Assembly: GCA_963920665.1 (NCBI GenBank)
Contig: OY987269.1
Span: forward strand, 14,262,501 to 14,326,500
From: Straminergon stramineum
Lineage: Eukaryota; Streptophyta; Bryopsida; Hypnales; Calliergonaceae
Direction: 5' to 3'
DNA length: 64,000 bases
Shown here: one piece after another, positions 34,787 to 46,584 of the stretch
Numbering within the stretch: position 1 is the stretch's first letter
Layout: each line of letters begins with the position of its first letter
Position numbers and translations under genes: made by a program
Notes under the pieces: model-generated
What the model was told of the DNA's origin: nothing
The model's database searches: none
Seen by the model: the letters and a program-made list of their open reading frames with translations, nothing else

Positions 34787-35894
34787 ATGCACACTCAAAA
34801 TGGACTTTGATCTTTTATTTCTTTTCGAAAACCAATCCAAGGTTGGAGACCAATTTTCACATCAGAAGAGTTCCTTCAATCTAGAACTTCCTTCCCTATA
34901 CCTTGATTTGATTCTCCAACAAATCACCAATCAATACTTTTGACATGTTTAGTAAGACAACCTCAGGATCTAAATAACAGAATGTCAATTCATTATTCAT
35001 TCTTATTCTTAGATTTCTACAACACTTTCATTCTAAAGATTTCTTCAAAGGATTTTATATTTCTTTGTGTCAAACTTCATGTGAGTTGACAAATTTGATT
35101 TATGTTGTTTGTATTTCTTTTGGAGATCTATTGATTGACCTATATGAATTCGTGATGTTTTGTGCAAGTGATTTTGTAGATAAATACGTCTCTAGCCATC
35201 TCTAGATTGTCATATATATATAAAGAAGCCATAATCTTTGTAAGTTTTGTAGGGGTATATTAATAACTTATTGAGATTTAAGTGTGTATATTCTTCAAAA
35301 TTTGAAATTTTGTGTTGAAATATTTTACATTTCTTTCGTATTTTACTTTTAGGCTATAATGTATTTGGCATTGTGTTCCACTGACTTTTACTTTAATGTT
35401 GAGAAATAGGTAGTGATTAATTAAAAGGAGGATAGGCAAAAATGAAATTAATTGAGATTAAAATGTGTGAATCCTCAAATCACGACAAAGTGTAGGAATC
35501 AATCATCAACATCAATAGTGGCTTGAGGTGGCTCTCTTGACAATGCTATCCATCATAACATTTAGTAGTCCTTATGCCCATTGCCTTTGCTTCATGCATC
35601 TTGCTCATCACATTGAGCCTCCACCTATCCACTTAGCTATTGATGAATAACTAATGAGTGTGGAATATTTCACACCATTTACAATTGAGTACAATAATCT
35701 TATAATTAGCTGATCTGAGCCATTCAATTCTTTATGTACAATAAAGAGTTCAATTGGTATGTTTTAGCAAGCCTAATTATCATTGCATCCTTATACAATC
35801 CCAATCAAGCATACCAAATTTTAGTTTTAAAAAACCAAAATTCCATTTTCAATGAAATTTGAAAGTCTATTTTTAAAAAAAAATTATGATATTT
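34787..35894. other. AT-rich intergenic stretch
   Basis: No gene recognised. It holds the left member (35558-35680) of a direct repeat whose partner is at 39294-39416. Confidence 0.5.
35558..35680. repeat. Direct repeat, left copy
   Basis: About 123 bp starting ACATTTAGTAGTCC, matched at 39294-39416 (about 85% by eye; shared core CTTGCTCATCACATTGAG). Removing the 3.4-kb insertion between them brings the copies to about 350 bp spacing, so this is a tandem duplication older than the insertion and not an LTR pair. Confidence 0.85.
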
Positions 35895-35999
35895 TGTCGC
35901 AGCATAAGATAAGTAAATTCCCTATCATGCTTACAAAAATCACTCTAGAGCATAACGAAGTGACTCTAAAGATCGAACCCACGAGATTTTGTGAAGTAT

Positions 36000-37123
36000 T
36001 TACTTGATTTGGGCGAGTAAGCCCTCTCACCCTCTACAAATTCCTTTCCGGTCCTAGATCTAAAACCGGAAACAACCAACCACCAAGAGGATCAGGACCG
36101 GATTACTTCCCATTCGATTCTTTAAATCCTCCGGTTAACTCACTTCTCCCAATTTTCAGGACCTAAACAATTCCGGTCCTGGCACTACTCCGAACCAATC
36201 CGCTCCGACTGGTTCCCGTATCTCATCAACACTTCTCCGGTTTAGTTTAGCCTATGTTGGACCATCAGAGGGTTCGCCACTTAGGTTTCTGAGTGGTAGG
36301 CCCACCACTCCTTCTGTGGATTATAGTGGTTGAAGACCCACTGTTCTCACCCCTCCTTTCCTAACTAACTCGAATCCGGTTTGATCCCTCACACCAATCC
36401 GGACAGCAATCCACAATGCAGGTCACACAAAGATCCCCCGTACGATCCGTTCTTACTACAACGACCTCAATGCCAACTCCTACCCGTGCGAAGCTAGGTG
36501 GTTACAAGTGTAATCGTCCATTCCAACAGTAACTAGGATCATTCCATCTACCAACTACGGTGATGAGACCTCTCAGAAGGTCGGACACTCAACCGGACTA
36601 CCCGTCCAGGAGTTCTAGCGCGACTAAGGATACCCTCCTTATCCGCCTAACCTAACAGTGGCTATCTCACCCGGAACTTCAAAACCCTAGATCTTGCTGA
36701 GGCACTGAAATACACTCCCAACTCTTTACGCAACTTGCACCCACACTAAGGATTGGAAACTATCGCACTAAGGGGAGAAATCTAACCACAACTTTGCCTT
36801 ACACCTTGCTAACTCCACATCATGCAAACCTGCCAAGCTTGGGAGACACACACAACAAGAGAGCACATACAAAGGTACAACAAAAATTGCAAAAAGAAGA
36901 CTCCCAGCGTCCCTCGCGGGCGCTGACTATATACATTTCAAAAAGTTACAAATGGGCGGGAAAACTCGCGAAAGTTCCGCCGCCATCTCGGTCAGACTTT
37001 CCGGTCCTACCTACTCCCAACTGGACCGGAACAAGTTCCGTATCCGTTCCTACTCTACCTACTCTGTACATCCTAAGTCCCTATTCGCGATCCGATGGTC
37101 GCGCTGTCCGCTCCCGGGTCCAT
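36000..37123 (-). other. 3' part of the GC-rich element, no gene recognised
   Basis: About 1.1 kb downstream of the element's ORF (minus strand) with many CCGGT/ACCGG words and a GC palindrome near 36905-36925 (CAGCG...CGCTG). No pol-like translation was seen on either strand. Confidence 0.5.
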
Positions 37124-38749
37124 CTACTCGAAAACATCGTTTAGGTTCCGACTCCTCTCGATCTCGTGAGGTCGAGGAACCAAATTGCCTTCTGTGGACG
37201 CGGGTGGTGAGTCCAAGTCGATGGCGGTTCCAAGCATGCCGGCTTGGGTTGTTCTCTTGGATTTGGGGGTCGTATCCTTCCTCTCTCCTGCTGTCACTTC
37301 CGGGAACAAATCCGGGAGGGAGATATCCGAGAGTCGAATACCGCGAGAGCAAGTTGCTCCCGATAGTATCCGGGTACTCTCTTCCATCCGGTCTGCTGCC
37401 TTCCGTGCCTCCTTCATTGCCGCTTCTACCTGCTCGGCAAAGTCGTTGAGGATCCGCACCATCCGGAAACCGGATAGCTTCTTCTCCTCGTGCACCCGCT
37501 CGTCAAACAACTTGGCTTTGGTGAGGGCCGTTCCGGTTTCCCCGAACGTGGCCTTCACTTGGTCCATCATCTACCGAGCATCCTCTGCAATAGACTTGGT
37601 GGTTGCGAAGTTCTCCTTGTGCACCAGGATCTCCGTCTTCATCCGATCCACCTCCTCTTGTAACCAGCGGATCTCTGCTTCCTGCATCCGGGACTCAACC
37701 GGATCAGAAATACAGCCTGCCACCTTTTCCAGTAGCTCCCAGTTGGGTACTGCTCCCACCATCCTCCCGATTGCTATCAGCATCTTCCTTTTCATCTCCC
37801 AATCCGCTCGTATGTCGCATAAGGTTTTTACGAGTGATCTAAACGGATCTTCGAGATCCGATTCTTCTGACACCGTCTTCTCGACCTCCGGCTTCTCCTC
37901 TGGGGCTAGGGTGTCGCAAGCGGGCGGCGTCCCCCTCTTGTTGGGAGAGGTCGTCTTCTGCCGTTTGATGGTTGGCATTAGCGCCTCCTCTTCCTCTGAC
38001 TCACTATTCTCCTTAGGATCGGAACCGGATTCCATCTCCTCATCCGTTTCCGATTCTCCGTATTTGAAGAGAGTTTCTTGAGCCTTCCACCTCTTCTCCT
38101 CTGGTGCGCTCAGGAGCTGGTGAGAATGATAGAGGTGCATGAGATAGGGGCACACCAGAGTGGCCCTACTCTTCCCCACTCTTCCTACAAGTTGGGTGAC
38201 CAGTTCGGAAATGATCCGAGCCCAGTCAACTTTCCAGTCTCCTCTCAGAGAGCCGAAAATAGTGTTGGCGAGGGAGATAGTCACCCTCATCGGTTTTTCC
38301 GGATGAAGGACCGGAACGAAGAACTTCAGCAGCCGGCGTTGCCGCTCATCGATGCAGTCATCCACCGCGTATCCATCTTTCGGGTTGACCGCTCCCCCGA
38401 ACTTCCCACGGCAGAACTCATCCTTCCGGCTTGCCATTCCTAGCCCTCCTACGCAGAAACTATAGGCCATTCTCCACATGTCTTCCGTCCACAAATGTGG
38501 AACGGCTCTTGGAGTGTTGTCAAACTCATTGGACAGCTTGCCCAAGAGTTCTCTGACTATGGACTCTTCTTTGAAGCCCCAGGGTTTATCCACAAACCCT
38601 AGGCAACCCATGGAAACTAAATCTTCCATGAGTTGGGACTTGGCTGGTTCGGTGGAGGGAACAACCGGAACTACCTTCCGGAGCTTCACCTCCACTGGGG
38701 GTATACTGGAGCTGGCATGTCCGCCTCTACTCCTCCTAAGCTGCGGCAT
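37124..38749 (-). pseudogene. Long ORF of the GC-rich element, gag-like or unknown, with one in-frame TAG
   Basis: From ATG at 38749 about 540 codons run to 37124, interrupted only by TAG at 37571-37573, with the next codon being ATG. The frame is open upstream to 38852 without an ATG. The N-terminal half has a globular, Trp-containing region (WTEDMWRMAYSF, FCRGKFGGAVNP), then an acidic stretch (ETDEEMESGSD), a basic KRQKTTSPNKRG, and a C-terminal coiled coil (WLQEEVDRMKTEIL) that continues past the stop. There is no CCHC, protease or RT motif. It could be a gag-like protein of a non-autonomous element or a plant-mobile-domain-type protein; I do not recognise the family. Confidence 0.6.
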
Positions 38750-39010
38750 GGACACGGATTGGTATGCTCGGGACCCTTTCTGATACTCCCTCGCTATCTC
38801 TCCTAGCTGCACGCCTCGTACTTGCTTTCGCTCCCCGATCTCAACCGGTAATTAAAGCTCAAACACTCAAGGACCACAAGTCTCGCAACGGACACTAGCA
38901 CAAAAGACTGTCACGGGAAACTAATCGACAGGCACAGAGGCAAACATAGAGCACAGACAGCGCTGGGCAAACGAAAATGAGAAAGAGTTTGATCTAGGTA
39001 GCTCCAGTTC

Positions 39011-39017
39011 TTTTATA
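39011..39017 (-). promoter_or_regulatory. TATA box of the GC-rich element
   Basis: Minus strand reads GGCTATAAAAGAAC, a textbook TATA box about 265 bp inside the element end and about 260 bp upstream of the first ATG of the ORF. Confidence 0.6.
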
Positions 39018-39284
39018 GCCGTTGGACTCCCTGCCACCTCATCCTGACTCGTTCCAGATCCGGTTCGTCTAAGGTATCTGGTCCATCCTTGTCCGGTCAA
39101 ATATCTGCTCCTATCCGTTCACTCCCTAGATCCTAGATTGAGTAGATCTTTCCACTATCTCATTTTTCGCTTTTTATTCAGATCTAGATGGTTCCTTAGC
39201 TAATTCTGGATACCTATATGTATTTTGCGGTTAGCTTGACTAGGTAAACCAAAAAAATCGAAAATAGCACGTTGTGACATATTT

Positions 39285-41390
39285 TTATTGAAAACATTCA
39301 GTAGTCTTTATACCCATTGCCTTTCCTTCATGCACCTTGCTCATCACATTGAGCCTCCACCTATTGACCTATTTATTGATGAATAATTGTTGGGTGTGGA
39401 ATATTTGACACCATCTATTGTTTAGTAGAATCAAGGCAGTGATAGTACATGCTACTAAATATTATGATCTTTGCAAAGCAATATAATGTAATTTCAAAAG
39501 AATTCATTCAAGGATGTCTCATACCGTATGTGAAGGTCTAATTTAGCACTTAGGTGCTGAAATGGAATTTCCTCGTTAGATTCATAGAGGTCCACGTCAC
39601 CTCATACCATTCACAAGATGATATGAGGCACTTATTTTTACAGAAATGACTTAATTTTTGCTGAATTTGACCTTCACTTGGATATCTAGGACGACCAGCA
39701 TTCAATCCTATAACCCTAAACAAGAATATGAGACAGGGAACACATTCAAGCTTGCTTTCTCCATGAGGATGAGGTGCCACTAATGTAATAATCAATTAAA
39801 GAATGTGAAAACACCATCTATGATACATTTAAAAATCCAAGGACTCACATGAAGGAAGAGTAAGAAGGAGATTGGAATTTGGTGCAGCTGGTGCAAGTTT
39901 TTTGCCATGTCAGGAAGTGAGCTCCCTAATGTATTGTTTCACATTATGAGCTTAGTGAATTCATCTTGACTACCGTATTATCAACAGTGAAGAAAGCACC
40001 CCCTGCCTTACAGCTAAGGTCACTTGCCTAAATTCAATCCCCATCTAAAGAACTGAAGTGTAAAAGTGGAATGATCTCAAAAACAAAGTTCTACATGTAG
40101 ATTATGATTATTAGTATCCATCTTAGAGAGTTAATGTACAAAGTCCAAATTATGAAGTCAATAGAGCATGCTAAAGTTCTCAAATCACTAGAAGTAGGCT
40201 ATTTAGTCCTTAAGACTACGAATCGAATGAACAAGTAGTTGAGAGTAGTGTCATTTAATTTGTTAATCAAGCACATCACATGTTGATAAGAAGACCGTAG
40301 ATACACATTGGTGGGTCTATATATGATGCATGTTCAATGATTTCTTCCAATGATTTTTGCTTTTGACAATTGGTCATCCCTTCATTCATTATTCATATTG
40401 TAAATTTTTTTGCTCTTTTCGGCCATTGTTTTAGAATTCTCAAAATCATGTGTACATGCACAAAAAGACACATTTATGCACTTGAAGGAAAAGCATATTG
40501 TTTTATAGTCTATAGTGTTCTTTATTTTATTCTACCAATATACAAGTGTAATTTTCACCAAAATTTACATACATAAAGTCAAAATGGGACGCAAATCACA
40601 AATTGAATTTTTGCATACAATAAGATCATGTGTTCATCCATTTCTTGAACTCTAAGAGACACATTTTTCTTTTCCAAATCCTAGTTTGATGTACAACCAA
40701 ATTTTACTAAAATTTAGTAGACTTAATTGCTTTTCACTTCATCTCCTATTTTGTACGAGTTACCATTATATTATTGCTACTAGTATACCAATAGAAGAAC
40801 TATATTACCTTCAAACTTGACAATCATCAATAGTTGTTTGTAGCAAAGTAAAGCCCTAGCCTTGTAATTCTCACATTGACTAATTTGAAGTATGTACTTC
40901 CAAATATGCATTCAAATCTTTTGAAGTTTATCATCAATGCTAAAAACTAAGGTAATTACACCTAAAATTGCCCCCTTTTTGAATTGGACTCCTAGAAATA
41001 TTTGCCTAAAATATACTCCCACTATTTATAAATCTAAGATTGGTTTGAGAAAACATTTCTTGTTGAGCACTTTGAAAATTCATAATTTATTCATGCAATG
41101 TCCTAAAAATGCATTCTAAGAGAATATAGAATCTCCTTTTGAACACGAATACAATCTCACCAAAAATTCAAATATAATAATAATGGGAAACATGATGAAT
41201 TGTTTATTCTATTAATTTTAGATGTAGTTACATTTAAACAACATTCCCTTGCATAGCAAGCAAGTCAAAGGAGAAGAAAAAATCTCCTTAAAGTAGGGCC
41301 ATTAGGAAAAATTGTAGTCCTAAAAGGGCTACTTCCCTATGAGAAGTTCCCCCTCAAAGGAAGTCATAGCCCCTCTGAGGAACAATGACC
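39285..41390. other. AT-rich intergenic stretch left of unit B
   Basis: Contains the right member of the direct repeat (39294-39416) and chance ORFs only. A bulged hairpin lies at 41326-41372 (GGGCTACTTCC facing GGAAGTCATAGCCC). Confidence 0.5.
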
Positions 41391-41416
41391 ACTATTCATC
41401 ATCAATGATGAATAGT
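41391..41416. repeat. Perfect 12-bp palindrome beside the duplication breakpoint
   Basis: ACTATTCATCAT is followed by CA and then its exact inverse complement. The palindrome ends 17 bp before the first base of unit B (41434). It could be the end of an element or a recombination-prone hairpin. Confidence 0.85.
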
Positions 41417-41433
41417 GACACAATAAAATAAAT

Positions 41434-44400
41434 AAGTGAAGACATTAGGAATTGTCTATTTTAGCATCTCCTACTCACAACTTTACATTTTTAGTGATTT
41501 TGGACTTAAAAAATTCTACATAAACACATGCTTTGACTCTGAAACTCTATAATTGATGTCAATATTTTTGCTTTCTTCTTACTTACTTGACAATATTTTT
41601 TTCAAAGTTTGATTCATTGCTTTTCATGCTTCAAACTACTTCAAATCATGCTTACGGGTGTTGCTACCTTAATAAGAATCATTTTGAATGGTGTTGCTGA
41701 GATCAAATCTTTGAGTGGAGACTGCATTCATTACATTCTTCAAGATTGAACATGGCATTTGAAAGAGATGTCATGGAGGTCAAAGAGAATTTAATGGAAT
41801 CAAATTCTTCCAGCAATTCTGAAGCTAGGTTCTTCTACAAAAGAAAAAAATAAAGCTTGGTGCATCATTCGAACTTTCGAAATTCTTAATACAATAGGTT
41901 GCTAATAGCCAAATTTAAAATTAGTTCAATAACTTTTTTGTCAAAGGTAACACAAGTCTTGCAATTGATTGTGGTAGTTTACTCTTGTTTTAGACAGACA
42001 TGTTTTGCTCTGTTCATAAATACCTAGAATGATGTCAACGTGGAGATAGCTTATAGCATAGCTTGTGTTGTAGAATGCTAGTCATTATTGTTTTGTCGTC
42101 CCTATAAGACTGTATTAGGTGTAGTTACTTGAAGACTCATAAAGCATCTACAACTATGAAATCACACCCTTGGTGACAAAAAGAACAACAATGGCATTGA
42201 ACAACAATAAAACCTAAGCTCTTTACTAAATATACATGACTAGAAGCTAACATTTTCTTCAACAAGCATGGTATTATCGAATCCACCAGGTGTGAAAGTT
42301 TATGATTTCTAGACACTCAAATGAAATACACCTGACATCATGGTCCCTAGATAGTAACTCTATGTTTGTAAAACTAAATTTACTTCTTCTAATTTTATGT
42401 TACCAAGATTGAATGGTAGGACAGTGTTTATTTTTTTCATAACCATGCCGCAACTAGCTCCTTCATGGTTGCCAAAACAGATGTTTTAAATACTTCTGGA
42501 ATTCTTTTTCCACAATCCTTTGAATTTCTTGAAATTGAAAAACAATAAGAAACTATTACTAATATGATAATTGAGAGGGAAACAGTAATTATAAGTAAAA
42601 CAAAACAAAAGTATGTATCAATTATCTAGTCAAATCAAACTAATCCTTGCATTTCTTCATATATTGTAATTAGATCATCTGTAAGTTTTTGGACAAGCTT
42701 GGAAGCCTCACCATCAAACTCATGTATTGGGGCACAAATGTAGACATAATTGTTTCACTATCTCAACCATAGTTGATCTTGTTTTGTTTTTTGCAGGCCC
42801 TAAAATTTGTCTAGATGAAGATGCTTTAATTTAACCCCTAAAAAATCCTTAAAAATCAAATTGTGTTTGTTTAGGTTTTGGTCAATTGTTGGAAATTAAA
42901 TTTTAAGATGTACATTTTGTTGAGAATATGAAGATGTAACTTGCAAGTGTAAGGGAGTGTTTTTTTAAAAGATTTGTACAGACACACTAGCAATAGTAAC
43001 CATTACTAGAAATCATACCTTTGAACTTGACAAAAGACTTTATAGGATCCTCATGTTGAGCTACACAAATATTTTCAAATCCCGCCTAACCTACATACAC
43101 TTAAGAAGAATTTGATTACCATTAATTATTGGAACAATAACGTGATTCACATTACTAACATACTTATAGATCCCTAGTCTAGTTCTCAAATTAAACAGTG
43201 TCATTGGTTAAACCACAAACATATCGTTATATCACATCATTTGAGTACAAGGTAATTACACCTCAAAATTATTTAAATAAGTATTTGAGAATGGTTCCTA
43301 TTATAAAATGATCTCTAAGTATTTGTTAAAGCATATAGGCAGCCAAAAGAGGATTCTAGATGCTCTTAACATGTAGTTTTTGAACATTGTATGAATTAGT
43401 TATGACTTTTAAAAATATTAGAAGGAGCTGTATCTCAAGACGGCTCTAGATTCCCATGAAAAGAGGCTATATGCAAGAAATTTGAAGGGTTGATGATGAG
43501 AAACATGCCACAACATAGGTACAACCTTGCATTTTCCTTTTGAATGTCTGCACTTCTCAACATAGTGAAGAAAACACAAAAAATAATCTCTTCCAATCAA
43601 ATTTTACCTTCCTTTGTTACATCAAACAAAGTGTATAAGAAGAGTCACATTCATCACACCTGAGGCAAACCCATACAGAAAAAAGTAACATACTTCTGCA
43701 CATTACACCTTGATTTTTTGCTTCCAGTAATGAAATTATACATCACTGGAGAAGGGAATGAAAATCAAAGAGTTCACAATACATAGCTCAGAAGAATGCC
43801 ATATCCCATTCAAGTAATCCTATCTAATATGAACCAAACATCTAGGGGATATCAGTTACCTCATTGATCTTGAAGAAAGCTCACTGCAAGCTCTTTCCAC
43901 CAAATATACTATTCAGTTGCTTGTGGCAATAGTCAAATTTGAATTTGATCTGAAGAAATTCCATGAAAGTAAGAAAATACAAACCATATCAAACCTGTCC
44001 AGGGATCCAAAGCCAGTTGACTTTTAACCCACCATCAGGAGACACTACACTATAGTATTGTAGGTAACCCATAAACGTCGACACGGATGTTTAGTGTCTG
44101 ATGGATGACAAGGAATCTCTCTATCTAGGACAAAATTGCAACTATTCATCCTTGGAATTTTGTGCGGGAAGGAAAGATCTTCTACAATACTTTGACCTCC
44201 AATGTGTATTTTTTATTTTTTTAAAGTACATGATGCCACATGGTTCCAAAAGGCATGATTTCCACGATCAGTAGTCCGCCCTTCAAGGGTTAATGTCATT
44301 TGGGTAAGTTTTTTCTTTTCTTTTTGACACAAATGAAACAAAATTTCATTACAAGGGGAAAAATACAAACCGGCCAGCGACAAGTGGCCTTGCTTATTTG

Positions 44401-45651
44401 GGTAAGTTTGGAATCATTTCCACAATCAGCACTATTGATGTCCTTTGAGATAAAATTTTCACATGAAGGAAGTAACTGAAGCCAGCCGAGCAACCACACA
44501 CCACTTGCAGGACAGTGCAGGAGTTCAGAGTCACATTAAGCTTATCCTGTTAAACCCCAAGCACCCAGAGTGCATTTACCATAATCAGACCATTCAGAAC
44601 TCATCCTAATGAAACTATCACCCAAAACAAGATCCGCATGTGGCTGGTGGCCTTGTACTATGCCTTTGCAATGAAATTCTGTTTCCTTTGTTTTAAAAAA
44701 GCCTTTTCTTGAACACCCCTTTCACAAGAGCATTGATTTGTTCTTGTCTAGTCAATAGCAAGCTTATTTTTCAAACTTTATATTATGACCTTGAGCAACA
44801 ACTCAAGCTTTTCATACTGTGAAATTCTATCACTTGAGGGTATTAGTTTGCTAAAACATTGCTAAAGTATATATAACTAACTAACTATAAGATAGTGTTG
44901 TTTGCTCTAAGTAGATGAAGATACATAAACATGTACACTACAAGTATTCTACTAGAACAAGTATGTAGGCAATTTTAAGCAAAAAATTGTCACTTTTCAA
45001 AGTGGCCATGAGATTAAATATCCATCAAATTATCCTTCTCACTATGCAAACTTTTTTCTCAATAAAGACAAGTAGGAAAGTAAGGGAAAAGATCCCATTC
45101 GTGTACTCTAAGAAGATTTATGAGGACAAGAGCCTCACCTACACCCATACCACAATCCAAACACTAAATTAGAATCGTGACATATGCAAGGTGTCTTCAG
45201 CTCTCTGTCACTTGCTATCGTTTTTCACATAAAACCACTTAGAAAGGAACAAAGCAAACCTCAGCAAGTCCATACATTATAGCAAAAACTGCAGAATACA
45301 AAAGCTGACTGTTAGACGTGGATTGAGTAGATGCCATCCTTGAATCAGATCACTGTTTTCAGCAAAGGAAGCAGTGGAACAGGAAAGCTTGAACTATCCA
45401 ATTGAAGTAAAACAAGAGAAAGGGTAGCCCATTTGAGAATAGCAACAACTCCTGCAGAACTTCCAAACACAATGTTGTGGTAGACTTATCAAAGAGCTAA
45501 TACTTGGTTTGTTAAGGAAATAATAAGGAGTAGGTCCATTATGAAGACCATCAGCCCATGAGGGGAAATCAGCACATACTCAAAATCAGCACCATAAGCC
45601 ATCTGCCATCATATGGCAACTTGCTTTGGTTAATTACATGGAAATCCAAGC
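41434..45651. other. AT-rich spacer, B copy
   Basis: Nearly identical to 1-4218, without a recognisable gene. I saw only about three substitutions in the whole interval. Confidence 0.6.
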
Positions 45652-46584
45652 ATTAACCCCTAAAGTTCTTTCACTATGTTATCACCAAAAAAAATCAAAA
45701 CCTGCCATTTCTAATGCAAGTATCAAAATTTTTGAAAAATATCATTTTTGGACACATGTAATTATAGGATCTTGTAGTACACTAGATTGAGAAGATGTGG
45801 AAAAAAATTCAAAAACTTTCTCCATGCAGATTGCAAGATATTAGAATTTGAAGTGACAAAAATCCTTTGGGGGCCCTGTGAAAAAACGGGCAGCTGCACT
45901 TCACAAGGTCACATTTGTATGAAAAATGTCCGAATTGATGGTGCTTCTTTAGATTCATTCTTCAATGCAAGTTGGCTACATGCTTGAAAATTTTCAGATC
46001 ATTTGGAATTGTGCAACATATAGGAAAAAAATAGTAAGTAGAAAGATATAGAGAATGATTCAAAATACTAAATTGTTAACAATTTATTAATGGAATTGAA
46101 AAATCTCAATCCCAATGGTTGTAATGTTGTAATAAAAAATCTACATCCAATTTTTTTATTTTTTTCAAAAAATATTAAAAATTGAATTAAATAAAGGACT
46201 TCAAAGTTTATTTTAGAGTAGAGAATCCATACTTGCCTACAAACTAAAACATTTCATAACTTTTGACTCATTGATCAAAATGGAATGATTCAAAGCTTTC
46301 TATGTATATATGAATCTAGAAAACCAATTTCAAATTTTTATTTTTGAAAAAAATGATTTTTTCAGATCTGCCCGGATTGCCAGAGTTGAGAAACAAACTA
46401 CATAGTAGGCCATAATTTTTTACTTATATTTTTAAATGCCTTGAAATTTAGTGCACATGAAAGATATTCCTCATCCACACCTTCTATTAAATTTTAGGCC
46501 AAAATCATGGAAATCTCTAGTCATATGTACTTGCCCCAAAAAATTATGTTGCCAATAAACACACCTTGGTCCTTTACGGGTTAA
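45652..46584. repeat. 0.9-kb dispersed repeat, copy B1
   Basis: Begins ATTAACCCCTAAAG and ends CCTTTACGGGTTAA. It keeps the internal segment missing from A1, and that segment is clearly homologous to 14110-14350 of copy A2, which shows that A1 suffered a deletion. Confidence 0.75.

Larger units (their letters stand above)
35895..39279 (-). mobile_element. GC-rich TG..CA insertion with its own promoter and ORF; no LTR pair seen
   Basis: The ends are TGTCGCAGC on the left and GTTGTGACA on the right, and the 5-bp duplication TATTT flanks both (35890-35894, 39280-39284). That is LTR-retrotransposon integration chemistry. Yet no internal direct repeat of either end is visible over 3385 bp. Base composition is far richer in GC and CpG than the surroundings, with very frequent CCGG words. 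A minus-strand TATA box (39011-39017) precedes a long minus-strand ORF. It may be a solo long LTR that carries an ORF, or an unusual non-autonomous element. Confidence 0.75.

Noticed and set aside
36952..38443. Several plus-strand ORFs of 79-298 codons in the GC-rich element
   Set aside because: High GC content removes stop codons. The minus-strand frame has better composition, a TATA box and domain-like organisation.
35558..39416. The flanking direct repeats as LTRs of the GC-rich element
   Set aside because: The TATTT target duplication and TG..CA ends lie inside them, and the repeats are offset differently from each border.
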